A DNA stretch of 64,000 nt from CALFCE01 sp964411665 (GTDB lineage: Bacteria; Pseudomonadota; Gammaproteobacteria; Granulosicoccales; Granulosicoccaceae), in contig CAYPMR010000005.1 of NCBI GenBank assembly GCA_964411665.1, positions 35,259 through 99,258 of the forward strand, in the 5' to 3' direction. Shown in pieces: positions 1-9,298 of this stretch. A program made the translations under genes and the position numbers. The notes below the pieces were generated by a model that made no database searches, was not told the DNA's origin, and saw only the letters and a program-made list of their open reading frames with translations. Position 1 is the first letter of the stretch. Each line of letters opens with the position of its first letter.

Positions 1-375
1 CATGGATGCCATGTTCACAACAATTCTGGTTCTGCCGCCTGCCTCTACTGTTGTTACGTCTTGTATGAGACCGGCTCCGATATCAATTGTTCGGTCGCTA
101 AGTGCGTTGTTGGTATCCGGTAGGTCAATTGCGATACGTGCTGGGTTATCGATCGAGAATGAGCGCGGCTCAGGCACACTGTCTGATAAAGTGAAAGCCA
201 ATTGTTGCTGATTGTTTTGCAGGGTTATGTGGCTTATATCGATTAGCGAGTTGGACGCCGCGTATGCATTTTGTGCAAATGACATAACGCATGCAAGACC
301 TGCGAGTTTGACGAGTTTCAGAGATTTAATTACTGTCTGCACCTGCGAATTCTCTTTTGTTATAAAAAATTTCAC
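1..375 (-). CDS. pilQ: Type IV pilus secretin PilQ, N-terminal part (cut by window edge)
   Basis: PilQ forms the outer-membrane secretin ring through which type IV pili emerge. Only the first 125 codons lie in the window. I read it from a GTG at 375 preceded by GGAGA at a good distance; a second in-frame GTG at 340-342 is an alternative start. The product opens with a signal peptide (hydrophobic stretch ending near QNAYA) followed by a beta-rich segment with the IALDLP-like signature IAIDLPD expected of the AMIN domain that precedes the secretin core. It lies 19 bases after pilP, completing the pilMNOPQ order. Identity follows from that order plus the AMIN-like start; the secretin domain itself is outside the window. 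Confidence 0.88.
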   Translation of the reverse strand, partial: MKFFITKENSQVQTVIKSLKLVKLAGLACVMSFAQNAYAASNSLIDISHITLQNNQQQLAFTLSDSVPEPRSFSIDNPARIAIDLPDTNNALSDRTIDIGAGLIQDVTTVEAGGRTRIVVNMASM

Positions 376-394
376 CTGATTGTCTCCGTCGAAT

Positions 395-952
395 TTACTC
401 TTCTACCATCGCGAGTTGGGCTTCGCGATTTGTCCAACCGCTTAGACCATCAGGCACTAATTCTACAATGTCTATTCTGCTTTCAGAGACGGTTGTTATC
501 TTGCCGTGATTTTGCCCTGCATAGTTGCCTGGTTGTACACGATGGATTGTTCCGTCAGGGTCTTTGACCAGGCCCCAGGTTTGCGCTCTTTGTTGCAATA
601 AGCCGACCATTTTTAATGCGTCTATTGGATAACTTTCCAAGGGCTCTTTTCGTCTTGTAGCTTCAGGTCGAGGACCGTCGTAAGGACTATCGACAAGTGC
701 CAGCTGAGAGCTGTCTGCATGCGATCGGAAGGGATCACGAAAATCCTGAGCCGTATAAGTGAATTTTTGATAAGGCGTAAATTCAGGCAAAGGATCGACT
801 TTGCCATGGTGTTTGCTTTTAGTTGTGGCAATAAACTGCTCCAGGTCAGATGTATCCCTGTCACAGCCAGTCAGGGCTATAAGCACTGCAAGCATCACAC
901 AAGATTTGCCAAAATTGTTTGGTAGCTTATTAATCACCGAGTAAGATCTCAT
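395..952 (-). CDS. pilP: Type IV pilus inner-membrane lipoprotein PilP
   Basis: PilP is the lipoprotein that links the inner-membrane PilMNO platform to the PilQ secretin. The ATG at 952 has a GGAAT-type ribosome site upstream; an in-frame GTG at 982 lacks one and is less likely. The N-terminus has a hydrophobic run and the lipobox LTGC, so it should be lipidated at that cysteine. The C-terminal half has the motif SYPIDALKMVGLL and then VQPGNYAGQNHGKI, typical of the PilP beta domain. It sits between pilO and pilQ in one operon. The assignment is firm from motif and position. Confidence 0.93.
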   Translation of the reverse strand: MRSYSVINKLPNNFGKSCVMLAVLIALTGCDRDTSDLEQFIATTKSKHHGKVDPLPEFTPYQKFTYTAQDFRDPFRSHADSSQLALVDSPYDGPRPEATRRKEPLESYPIDALKMVGLLQQRAQTWGLVKDPDGTIHRVQPGNYAGQNHGKITTVSESRIDIVELVPDGLSGWTNREAQLAMVEE

Positions 953-1011
953 TGTTCTTATTCCGAATGTATAACTTTTCACTAGTATTTAGCCGACAGA
1001 TGAACGGAGCC

Positions 1012-1650
1012 TTATTCGTCTGCGTCGAGATATCTGTACGTAGTTGCAAGCAGGTCCATCTTGAGTTTGCTCAATTCTGGTTCGTCGTCGCCAGATTTAC
1101 TACCTCTGGCTTGGACTGCAGCGATATCTATCTTGCTTAAGGTGACGATCCGGGGAAGCGCTGCCAGTCCACTGATAAATTGTCCGAATTGATGATACTG
1201 ACCGGTAACACTGATCTTGATTGGATATTCAGCGTAGAATTCTCGAGGAATTTCAGTGTCTGGTTTGAAATATTCAACTTCAAGTCCACTAGCTACACTG
1301 GTTTGAGACAAATCAACTAGCAGACTTTCTATATCTGTTTTGTTGGGTAGCTGCCGCAACATGATGTTGAAAGTTTTTTCCATATCGGCAAGTTGTTCGA
1401 CATAAGCTTCGCGGTTTGCCGCCTTCGCCTGTTCAGAATCAAATTTTGCACGCAATTCCTGTTCTTTGCGTTCCAACAAAGCTTGCTTGTCGAAAGTAGG
1501 AATGGTTTTGTAGTATGTGATCCCGGCGATAATAATTGCGCCAACAAGTAGCATTAACAAAGCCCTTATAAACAAGGGAGCAGTGCCTAATCGTTTCATG
1601 TCTTCGGAATCAAAATTCCGAAGATCATTTATCGTGTCACTAAAGGCCAT
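1012..1650 (-). CDS. pilO: Type IV pilus inner-membrane protein PilO
   Basis: PilO heterodimerises with PilN in the inner membrane to form the alignment complex of the type IV pilus machine. The 212-residue product has a short cytoplasmic start, one membrane segment around residues 28-47, a charged coiled-coil region (about 50-95) and a ferredoxin-like C-terminal part containing the PREFYAEYPIKISVTGQYHQ signature that PilO proteins carry. The start codon overlaps the end of pilN by 11 bases, indicating translational coupling in the pilMNOPQ operon. Confidence 0.94.
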   Translation of the reverse strand: MAFSDTINDLRNFDSEDMKRLGTAPLFIRALLMLLVGAIIIAGITYYKTIPTFDKQALLERKEQELRAKFDSEQAKAANREAYVEQLADMEKTFNIMLRQLPNKTDIESLLVDLSQTSVASGLEVEYFKPDTEIPREFYAEYPIKISVTGQYHQFGQFISGLAALPRIVTLSKIDIAAVQARGSKSGDDEPELSKLKMDLLATTYRYLDADE

Positions 1651-2212
1651 TTACGTCTTCCTCATTCTGATTGGGTACGACTTGGTACAAGTTCATTTTG
1701 AAAGTACTGAATCCGTCTGTTTTATTCGCCTCAATCAGTTCAAGCGTTGGATTCTTTAAAAAATTACTTTGATCAAGCCTTCTCATCAGTGCAGAGACTC
1801 GTGCATTTGATTCTGCTCTACCTTCTATGATCAGCTGATCCTGCGCTTGCTGGTTCATCGACGTCAAATACACTCCGTCTGGCAAGTTTTCAGCTACTTC
1901 CTGAAACAAGTGAACAACCTGTGGTCGCAGCGACTGTAAATCCTGAACAACCTCCATTCTGGACAGCAGGTTATTTTTTGTTTCCTCAAGCTTTTCTATT
2001 TCTTTAAGTTCCAGTTGAAGTTGCGCTATTTCTTGATTCAATCGATCGTTGCGAGATTGCTGGAATGCAACCTCGTCATCAGCATATTTAAAACCGGCAA
2101 AGCCGATTGCTGCAGCGATCAACGCTGCTATGCCAATTGCCACACCGAATTCAAGGTTTTTTTCCTTGCGATGAGTTTCGCGCCAGGGCAGTAAATTTAT
2201 ATTTGTCGACAT
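1640..2212 (-). CDS. pilN: Type IV pilus inner-membrane protein PilN
   Basis: PilN binds the cytoplasmic actin-like PilM through its N-terminal peptide and pairs with PilO in the membrane. I start it at the ATG at 2210-2212, which overlaps the pilM stop (TAATG), because the following peptide begins STNINLLPWR, the conserved PilM-binding INLLPWR motif. A longer reading from 2242 would add ten residues with no conservation. One membrane segment follows (about residues 22-42), then a coiled coil and a compact C-terminal domain. Confidence 0.95.
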   Translation of the reverse strand: MSTNINLLPWRETHRKEKNLEFGVAIGIAALIAAAIGFAGFKYADDEVAFQQSRNDRLNQEIAQLQLELKEIEKLEETKNNLLSRMEVVQDLQSLRPQVVHLFQEVAENLPDGVYLTSMNQQAQDQLIIEGRAESNARVSALMRRLDQSNFLKNPTLELIEANKTDGFSTFKMNLYQVVPNQNEEDVNGL

Positions 2213-3273
2213 TAGCTCATACCTCGCATAGCCAGCCCACAAGCGATCATCATTGCCGGGCCATCATCAATTAAGCGTTGTTGTGGTATGTCAGAGGCCA
2301 CAGCCAACTCTGAAAAAGGGTCGGCGATAATGGTTGGTGTGCCGATGCGTTGCTCAATTAGTTCAGCAACACCCGGGATGCCTGTAGATCCACCTGCCAG
2401 AATGATTTGATCAACATAATCATTTTTGTCGGCAGAGAAGAAAAATTGCAGAAATCGATTAGCCTGTTGAACCATCAGATCTCTAAATGGTTCCAGTACT
2501 TCTGGTTCGTAGTTGTCAGGTAAACCTCCAACTCGTTTGACTCGACCTGCATCTTCGTAAGACAGACCGTAGCGACGCATTATTTCTTCAGTGAGTTGTT
2601 TGCCACCAAAGGGCTGTTCACGTGTATAGATAAGTTTTTGGTCACGCAACACGCAGAGGCTGGTCATGCTTGCGCCGATATCCAGGATGGCGACAGTCTG
2701 ATCGCGACCTTCATCCTTGATCTGATGACTGATCAGATCGAAAGCGCCAACCACAGAGTAGGGTTCGATGTCGACGACAGATACATTCATGCCACCAATT
2801 TCTGCTGCAGCCGTTCTGTCTTCGACGTTTTCACTACGAGATGCAGCGAGAAGAACATCTACATTGCCGTAGGAATCTTCTGACGGCCCAATTACATGAA
2901 AGTCGAGATTGACCTCTTCGAGCGCGTAAGGGATGTACTGATCAGCCTCAAGCTGTATCTGTGCCTCCATCTCATGATCTTTTAGATCCGCAGGCATCTG
3001 AATAACTTTGGTTATAACCATGGCACTGGGTACCGCTACAGCGCAATTCTTTGTTCGTGTGCCTGAACGCTTGACAGCGCGACGTATAGCATCACCTACC
3101 GCTTCAATGTCTTGAAGATTTTTCTCATCGACCGCATTTGCAGGCAGAGGCTCAACTGTATAGTTGACAACCTTCAAGCCGGTCTTTTTGGCAGCCTTGA
3201 ACTCGAGCAATTTTACTGATGTGGCCGTTATATCGAGACCAACCAGACCTTTGGATTTTGAAAGTAGTGACAT
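2212..3273 (-). CDS. pilM: Type IV pilus actin-like ATPase PilM
   Basis: PilM is a cytoplasmic actin/FtsA-like protein that binds the PilN N-terminus. The 353-residue product begins with GLVGLDITATSVKLLE, the phosphate-1 motif of the actin fold, and contains VAILDIGASMTSLCVL (phosphate 2) and IILAGGSTGIPG (adenosine motif) in the right order and spacing. It is the first gene of pilMNOPQ. Upstream is a 232-base divergent region shared with mrcA; I do not see a convincing sigma-70 promoter for the pil side. Confidence 0.96.
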   Translation of the reverse strand: MSLLSKSKGLVGLDITATSVKLLEFKAAKKTGLKVVNYTVEPLPANAVDEKNLQDIEAVGDAIRRAVKRSGTRTKNCAVAVPSAMVITKVIQMPADLKDHEMEAQIQLEADQYIPYALEEVNLDFHVIGPSEDSYGNVDVLLAASRSENVEDRTAAAEIGGMNVSVVDIEPYSVVGAFDLISHQIKDEGRDQTVAILDIGASMTSLCVLRDQKLIYTREQPFGGKQLTEEIMRRYGLSYEDAGRVKRVGGLPDNYEPEVLEPFRDLMVQQANRFLQFFFSADKNDYVDQIILAGGSTGIPGVAELIEQRIGTPTIIADPFSELAVASDIPQQRLIDDGPAMMIACGLAMRGMS

Positions 3274-3472
3274 AGCCTTAGCGTCGTGGCTCCAGTCGGG
3301 TTACATTAATGGTGTGCACAAACATCGGATATTATCTTTTCGTTGAAAGAAGGCTGCTCTGAACGGAAATGCCTTCAATCGGCTGTAGTACTTAAACTTT
3401 GTGACAAATTACTGTCTTTTTTACCGAAATTTTGCAATTTCGCCCGTCTGCACGGTTAACCTGATCCTGTGT

Positions 3473-3481
3473 TGATATAAT
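3473..3481 (+). promoter_or_regulatory. Extended -10 promoter of mrcA
   Basis: TGATATAAT matches an extended -10 element (TGn followed by a perfect TATAAT at 3476-3481). No good -35 is present at 17 bp, as is usual for extended -10 promoters. Transcription would start near 3488, giving a leader of about 20 bases before mrcA. Confidence 0.55.
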
Positions 3482-3505
3482 TCGCGCACTCAATTGGAGT
3501 AAACA

Positions 3506-6067
3506 TTGTTCATGCCAAAAAGTACGTCGATTATCGGCAGGTTATTTAAATGGTTATTTATTGCAGGATTCGTGTTCACCTTGTGCATAGTCGGTTTAGG
3601 GGTGTACCTGTACCAAAGTGTTGACCGCGATCTGCCGCCGGTAGATAGCCTGCGCGACGTTCAGTTGCAAATACCGCTCCGTGTGTACACAAACGATGGT
3701 GAGCTAATAGCGGAATATGGCGAAAAACGCCGTGAACCAGTGTCGATCTCCGCTGTCCCCAAAGTACTGACAGATGCGATTTTGGCGTCAGAGGATGATG
3801 CGTTTCGTTCTCATCCGGGTGTAAGCGTCAAAGGTCTAGCACGGGCCGCTGTCAATCTGATCAAGACCGGTGAAAAAGGACAGGGTGGTAGTACTATAAC
3901 CATGCAGGTCGCGCGCAACTTCTTTCTCTCGCGCGAGAAAACCTACTCCCGAAAACTCAACGAGATCTTCCTGGCATTGCGTATAGAACGTGAGCTCAGC
4001 AAGGACGATATCCTTGAGCTGTACATGAACAAGATTTATCTGGGTAACCGCTCATACGGTTTCGCAGCAGCAGCCAAGGTGTATTACGGCAAACCGATAC
4101 AGGACATCAATCTTGCGGAAGCGGCAATGTTGGCCGGGCTGCCAAAAGCACCTTCACGTTACAACCCGATTATCAATCCAGAGCGTGCTCTGTTAAGACG
4201 CAACTATGTGTTACGGCGATTGAACGAACTGGGCTGGATAAGTCAGGCAGAATATGACGAGACAATTGATGCGCCGGTAACGGCAAGCCTGCACTTCTCT
4301 CGTCCTGACGCTGAAGCACATTACGTTGGCGAGATGGCGCGCGCGCGCATCAAGGAACTGTACGGTGATCGCTGGTCGACAGCCGGTCTTAACGTTTATA
4401 CAACACTTGTGGGCAAGCAACAACGTGCAGCTAATAAAGCGTTGCGTGGTGCATTGTATGCCTATGAAAAGCGCCACGGCTATACCGGGCCGATCGGCAA
4501 GCTGGACCCTGAACTATGGGACGACCCCGAAGCCCTTTCCGAAGCGCTGGGTGAATTCAGCACATACGGTGAATTGTTACCGGCGGTTGCGCTCAGTGTC
4601 ACAGATGTTGATGCAATTGTGCGCACAGCTGACGGGACGAATCATCAATTGTCCTTCGAAGAAGATATAGCCTGGGCTCGTGAACGTATCGCCATAGATA
4701 AACTGGGTGACGAACTGACCACTGCCGGTGAAGTTCTTCAACTGGGCGATGTGATCTATTTATGGAGCGATCAGAACGGCAATGTAACTATGGTTCAGGA
4801 GCCCCAGGTCGAAGGCGCTTTGGTTGCCATGGATGCTTCCAGTGGTCGTATTCAAGCGCTTGTTGGAGGCTTTGATTTCAGACGCAGTAAATTTAACCGG
4901 GTAACGCAAGCCAAGCGACAGCCAGGATCAACCTTCAAGCCTTTTATTTACTCTGCAGCGCTGGAGCAGGGTGATACAGCAGCAACGATATACAACGATG
5001 CACCTGTTGTTTTTCATGATGATGCACTTGAGGGTGAATGGCGTCCACAAAATTACAGCGGTAGATTTTACGGGCCGACGCGTTTGCGCGAAGCCCTGGT
5101 CAAATCACTTAATCTGGTTTCAATTCGTGTGTTGCGTGAAATTGGTGTTGAGTCTGCGGTCGATCATGCGAAACGCTTTGGTTTTGCAGAGTCGTCTATG
5201 CCGCCTGATCTGTCATTGGCACTGGGTAGTGCGACAGTGACACCCCTGGAGATTACTACCGGTTTCAGCGTGTTTGCCAATTCGGGCTATTTGGTCGAGC
5301 CGTATTTCATTGACAGGATCGAAGATTCAAAAGGCGTGCTTGTCTATCATGCGCCTGATGTGGTGCTCTGTGACACTTGCGATGCTGCACAAATCAATCC
5401 ACTGGCCAAAGAGGTCGGCGCTCAGACTCATAACGCCACAGACAGCGTCAGTGAAAGTGACAACGCAGATGCAAACAGTGATGACATATTGCATCCGCAA
5501 ATCATCACCTCGGTAGATGCGCCACGTGTGATAGATCAGCGCAATGCCTACATCATGCGCAGCATGCTGCAGGAAGTAACGACCCGTGGCACCGGGCGAA
5601 AAGCGGCGGAACTCGGTCGTAGTGATCTTGGTGGTAAAACCGGCACCACAAACAACCAACTCGATGCCTGGTTTGCAGGTTTTGGGGCCAATATGGTCGC
5701 TACCGCCTGGGTTGGTTCCGATGGGCTGACGCCGCTTGGTCGGCTTGAAGCGGGCGGCCGTGTTGCCTTGCCCATGTGGATGGATTTTATGGCCGAGTCT
5801 CTACCGGATTACCCGCTAGCGTCCCCACAGGAACCGGACGGTATCAAGACTGTTCGAATCGATCGCTCTACCGGTGAAGCGGTCAGCGGTGCTGATTCAT
5901 CGATACTGGAAATGTTCTTTAGCGAGAATGCACCGGCCACTGCGCGCAGCCAATCGACGTTCACCAGTAGCGGCAACGGCACCAATGCCGGCGTTACGAT
6001 CAGTAATCCACCGGTTACCCGGGCGGAAAAAAAGACGGCTAAAGAGAAGGTAGAAGACCTGTTTTGA
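3506..6067 (+). CDS. mrcA: Bifunctional penicillin-binding protein 1A
   Basis: A class A PBP that polymerises glycan strands and cross-links peptides in the periplasm. After a short cytoplasmic part and one membrane anchor (about residues 13-37) comes the glycosyltransferase domain, with catalytic glutamate in SEDDAF (about residue 96) and GQGGSTITMQ. The transpeptidase domain has the nucleophile motif STFK in RQPGSTFKPF, a SLN motif in VKSLNLVS, and KTGTT. The last about 60 residues are low-complexity. Two starts are possible: TTG at 3506, about 6 bases after GGAG, and ATG at 3512, which is 12 bases away; spacing favours TTG. Divergent from pilM, as is common in gammaproteobacteria. Confidence 0.96.
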   Translation: MFMPKSTSIIGRLFKWLFIAGFVFTLCIVGLGVYLYQSVDRDLPPVDSLRDVQLQIPLRVYTNDGELIAEYGEKRREPVSISAVPKVLTDAILASEDDAFRSHPGVSVKGLARAAVNLIKTGEKGQGGSTITMQVARNFFLSREKTYSRKLNEIFLALRIERELSKDDILELYMNKIYLGNRSYGFAAAAKVYYGKPIQDINLAEAAMLAGLPKAPSRYNPIINPERALLRRNYVLRRLNELGWISQAEYDETIDAPVTASLHFSRPDAEAHYVGEMARARIKELYGDRWSTAGLNVYTTLVGKQQRAANKALRGALYAYEKRHGYTGPIGKLDPELWDDPEALSEALGEFSTYGELLPAVALSVTDVDAIVRTADGTNHQLSFEEDIAWARERIAIDKLGDELTTAGEVLQLGDVIYLWSDQNGNVTMVQEPQVEGALVAMDASSGRIQALVGGFDFRRSKFNRVTQAKRQPGSTFKPFIYSAALEQGDTAATIYNDAPVVFHDDALEGEWRPQNYSGRFYGPTRLREALVKSLNLVSIRVLREIGVESAVDHAKRFGFAESSMPPDLSLALGSATVTPLEITTGFSVFANSGYLVEPYFIDRIEDSKGVLVYHAPDVVLCDTCDAAQINPLAKEVGAQTHNATDSVSESDNADANSDDILHPQIITSVDAPRVIDQRNAYIMRSMLQEVTTRGTGRKAAELGRSDLGGKTGTTNNQLDAWFAGFGANMVATAWVGSDGLTPLGRLEAGGRVALPMWMDFMAESLPDYPLASPQEPDGIKTVRIDRSTGEAVSGADSSILEMFFSENAPATARSQSTFTSSGNGTNAGVTISNPPVTRAEKKTAKEKVEDLF

Positions 6068-6123
6068 CGGCTGTTAACCCAGGCTCCGGTCATAACAAAG
6101 TTTAGAGCTTGGGCCCGTACTGA

Positions 6124-6178
6124 GTTGCAACTCACTTACAACTTACTTGCAACTTATTTGCAACTTATTTGTAACTGA
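6124..6178. repeat. Five 11-bp imperfect tandem repeats over the hemE 3' end
   Basis: Five consecutive 11-bp units, consensus TTTGCAACTTA, run from 6124 to 6178. Units 2 to 4 differ from each other at one or two positions. The hemE stop codon (6165-6167) is the last three bases of unit 4, and unit 5 lies in the hemE coding end, so the array crosses the gene boundary. Confidence 0.85.
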
Positions 6179-7223
6179 GCGAGCGCACCGACTGAAGCAT
6201 CAGAGCCAGATTGTCCGGGTCGACATGTTGGTGAATACCATGGCCCAGGTTGAACACGTGACCGGGTCCGTCACCAAAACTTGTCAGTACTTTTTCGACT
6301 TCTGCATGGATTGTTTCGGCTGAACCGTAAAGAACGGACGGATCCAGATTGCCTTGTAGTGCAACTCGGTCACCCGTCAACCGACGTGCATCGGCAAGTT
6401 CGGTAGTCCAGTCCACTCCCACAGCATCGCAACCTGTCTGAGCAATTTTGTCCAGCCATAGACCCCCGTTTTTGGTGAACAGTGTCAGCGGGACTTGAGT
6501 GCCATTGTAAGTGCGTTGTAGTTTGTCAACGATCAGCGCCATGTAGTGCAAAGAGTATTCGAGATAGCGCTCGCGCGATAGCACGCCTCCCCAGGTATCA
6601 AAAATCATTAAGGATTGAGCGCCGGCGGCGATTTGAGCGTTCAGGTAATCGGCAACCGAGTTCGCCACCTTCTCAAGCAAACTGTGCATTAATTGTGGTT
6701 CGCTAAACATCAGGCCTTTGATCTTTGAGAAGTCTTTTGTTCCTCCACCTTCAACCATATAGGTGGCGAGTGTCCAGGGACTGCCTGAAAATCCGATTAG
6801 CGGTACCTTTCCATCAATTTCCCTACGTGTCAGACTGATTGCATCCATGACATAACGTAAGTCTTCTGCAGGATCCAGTGTGGGCAGGCTATCAATACTT
6901 TTTTTATCGCGTATCGGGTTGGAAAATTTTGGTCCTTCGCCTTGCTCAAAATGCAGGCCTAGTCCCATGGCGTCCGGGATGGTCAGGATATCGGAGAAAA
7001 TAATTGAAGCATCGAGATCAAAACGTCGTAACGGTTGTAGTGTTACTTCGCAGGCAAGTTCGGGTGTTGTGCAAAGGGTCATAAAATCCCCGGCCTTCGC
7101 TCTTACTTCACGATACTCAGGCAGATACCTGCCGGCTTGGCGCATCACCCACACGGGAGTTCGCTCGACGCTCTCTCGCATAAGTGCACGTAAGTAGAGG
7201 TCGTTTTTCAGTTCGGGATACAC
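6165..7223 (-). CDS. hemE: Uroporphyrinogen decarboxylase
   Basis: HemE removes four carboxyl groups from uroporphyrinogen III to give coproporphyrinogen III in haem synthesis. The 352-residue product has the two family signatures: PVWVMRQAGRYLPEYR near the N-terminus and GFSGSPWTLATYMVEG in the middle, and the catalytic aspartate motif IIFSDILTIPDAMG. Length is typical. It stands alone between convergent mrcA and upstream gltD. Its last codons are built from an 11-bp tandem repeat, so the C-terminal residues (LSYK) may be recent. Confidence 0.97.
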   Translation of the reverse strand: MYPELKNDLYLRALMRESVERTPVWVMRQAGRYLPEYREVRAKAGDFMTLCTTPELACEVTLQPLRRFDLDASIIFSDILTIPDAMGLGLHFEQGEGPKFSNPIRDKKSIDSLPTLDPAEDLRYVMDAISLTRREIDGKVPLIGFSGSPWTLATYMVEGGGTKDFSKIKGLMFSEPQLMHSLLEKVANSVADYLNAQIAAGAQSLMIFDTWGGVLSRERYLEYSLHYMALIVDKLQRTYNGTQVPLTLFTKNGGLWLDKIAQTGCDAVGVDWTTELADARRLTGDRVALQGNLDPSVLYGSAETIHAEVEKVLTSFGDGPGHVFNLGHGIHQHVDPDNLALMLQSVRSLSYK

Positions 7224-7326
7224 GTCAGTGCTGCTCGTATGTCGTGTTACTTAATATTCGATTTAAATATATGCCTGCGAGGGATCCAGCTGCGATCAAC
7301 GGTGCTGACTAGTCGCTCAGGCAAGG

Positions 7327-8742
7327 TTACACGGCAAGGTAGTCGATAATACCGGTTGCTGCATTGCGACCCTCGAAAACAGCAGTGACGACAAGGTCTG
7401 AGCCTCGAACCATATCCCCGCCGGAGAAAACTTTCTCATTGCTTGTCTGATGCATGGGACTATCTTCGCTGGTTTCCCCTGCCACCAGTATATGTCCGCG
7501 TTTGTCGGTGTTGATCCCGAAATCGTCCAGCCAGCTGGCGGGACTCGGACGGAAACCGAAGGCGATCAGCACGGCGTCTGCAGCGATGATTTCTTCCGAG
7601 CCCGGTACGATTTCAGGCATGGCGCGACCTCGCTCGTCTGGTTCACCCAGGCGCGTAGTGGCAAGCTTTACACCTTCCACTTTATCCTTGCCGACTATTT
7701 CTACGGGCTGTTTATTCCACAGAAATTGCACACCCTCTTCGCGAGCGTTTTTAACTTCACGTCGTGACCCTGGCATGTTTTCGCGGTCTCTTCTGTAAGC
7801 ACAAGTAACTGAACTTGCGCCCTGGCGTACGGCTGTGCGGTTGCAATCCATGGCTGTATCACCACCGCCAAGGACGACTACCTGTTTGCCCTTTAAATCG
7901 ATGTGTTCGCCCTTATCAGGCCAGTTGTATTGATGATTAACATTGCTTATCAGATAGGGTAATGAATCATATACGCCGGGTAATTGTTCACCCGGAAATC
8001 CACCTTTCATATAGGTGTAGGTCCCCATACCCAGAAACACAGCATCGTAGTGTTCCAGTAGTTTCTCGAAGGGCACATCTTCGCCCACGGTAGTACCTAA
8101 TTGAAATTGTACGCCCATGTGTTCGAGGATCTCACGGCGTTTAAAAACGACTTCTTTTTCCAGTTTGAAGGGTGGGATGCCGTAGGTAAGCAGGCCACCG
8201 ATCTCTTTGTAGCTGTCGAAGACCACGGCTTGTATGCCGTTTCTGGCAAGCACGTCGGCACATCCGAGACCAGCAGGACCGGCGCCAACAATAGCAACAC
8301 GTTTGCCTGTGGCAGTCACCGAAGACATATCCGGCATCCAGCCGAGCTTCAGGGCTTCATCTGTAATGTATTTTTCAATTGATCCAATCGTTACCGCACC
8401 AAAGCCGTCATTCAGTGTGCAAGCGCCTTCGCACAATCGATCCTGCGGACAAACCCGCCCGCACATCTCTGGCAAGGAATTGGTGCGATGAGACATCTCC
8501 GCAGCTTCAAGGAGGTTGCCCTCGCTGATTAATTGCAACCAATTCGGAATGTAGTTATGTACCGGGCACTTCCATTCACAATAGGGATTGCCGCAGTGCA
8601 GACATCGGGCCGCCTGAGACGCTGCCTGATCTGCATCGAACTGACCATAAATCTCGCGATAGTCCTGAACGCGGATTTCAACCTCGGTTTTCGCTGGATC
8701 CTGACGTGGTGCATCCAGAAATTGAAAATGATTTTTTGTCAT
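7327..8742 (-). CDS. gltD: Glutamate synthase small subunit (NADPH), GltD
   Basis: GltD supplies electrons from NADPH, through FAD and iron-sulfur clusters, to the large subunit GltB, which makes glutamate from glutamine and 2-oxoglutarate. The 471-residue protein has the N-terminal cysteine-rich helical domain (CLHCGNPYCEWKCP and CGRVCPQDRLCEGAC), the FAD-binding GAGPAGLGCADVLAR, and the NADPH-binding VVVLGGGDTAMDC. Normally gltD follows gltB; here the upstream neighbour is yqeY and no gltB is in the window. A related oxidoreductase role (GltD-like subunit) is therefore possible, though the sequence is GltD-type throughout. Confidence 0.93.
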   Translation of the reverse strand: MTKNHFQFLDAPRQDPAKTEVEIRVQDYREIYGQFDADQAASQAARCLHCGNPYCEWKCPVHNYIPNWLQLISEGNLLEAAEMSHRTNSLPEMCGRVCPQDRLCEGACTLNDGFGAVTIGSIEKYITDEALKLGWMPDMSSVTATGKRVAIVGAGPAGLGCADVLARNGIQAVVFDSYKEIGGLLTYGIPPFKLEKEVVFKRREILEHMGVQFQLGTTVGEDVPFEKLLEHYDAVFLGMGTYTYMKGGFPGEQLPGVYDSLPYLISNVNHQYNWPDKGEHIDLKGKQVVVLGGGDTAMDCNRTAVRQGASSVTCAYRRDRENMPGSRREVKNAREEGVQFLWNKQPVEIVGKDKVEGVKLATTRLGEPDERGRAMPEIVPGSEEIIAADAVLIAFGFRPSPASWLDDFGINTDKRGHILVAGETSEDSPMHQTSNEKVFSGGDMVRGSDLVVTAVFEGRNAATGIIDYLAV

Positions 8743-8827
8743 AAAGTGCCTTGAAGTCCGTTAACCCTTCGCTAGTAGTCCGATCTGCCAGCGGGTCCGG
8801 CCGGGGTATCACATCTTATTGTTTGTT

Positions 8828-9298
8828 CTAAAGCGCGCTTAAAAGGTTTTTTACCATTGCGCTGACTTCGCCCATGTCTGCCTTGCCCTGAATTTTGGGT
8901 TTTAAGGTGTTCATGACTTTACCCATATCCTTTATTGACGATGCACCCGACTCATCAATGCATTGTTTGATCATGGGTTCGATTTCCTCGATAGGTAAAG
9001 CGGCAGGCATGTACTCGCGGATAATGCTTACCTCTGCTTCCTCTTGCGCAAGCAAATCGTCGCGTCCGGCTTTTTCGTACTGGATGATGGATTCTTTGCG
9101 CTGCTTGAGCATTTTTTCGAGTACGCTGAGTGTCGCGTCGTCATCAAGCTCCTGACGTTCGTCGACTTCGCGTTGCTTGATGGCTGCCGACACCAATCTT
9201 AATGTTGCCAGACGCTCTTTATCTTTGGCTTTCATGGCAACCTTGATGTCATCAAGGATGCGAGTGCGAGTTGTCTCTTGCGATGTGTTGTCTGTCAT
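8828..9298 (-). CDS. yqeY: GatB/YqeY domain protein
   Basis: A 156-residue protein of the YqeY family, which resembles the tRNA-binding tail of the amidotransferase subunit GatB; its exact role is not settled. Recognisable stretches are LATLRLVSAAIKQREVDER, the charged KQRKESIIQYEKAGR and the C-terminal MGKVMNTLKPKIQGKADMGEVSAMVK. It follows rpsU, as in many gammaproteobacteria where rpsU, yqeY, dnaG and rpoD form the macromolecular synthesis operon; here gltD follows instead of dnaG. Confidence 0.95.
   Translation of the reverse strand: MTDNTSQETTRTRILDDIKVAMKAKDKERLATLRLVSAAIKQREVDERQELDDDATLSVLEKMLKQRKESIIQYEKAGRDDLLAQEEAEVSIIREYMPAALPIEEIEPMIKQCIDESGASSIKDMGKVMNTLKPKIQGKADMGEVSAMVKNLLSAL

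Noticed and set aside
2..211. Open frame on the plus strand at the left edge
   Set aside because: It is antisense to the PilQ N-terminus, which has a signal peptide and AMIN-type sequence.
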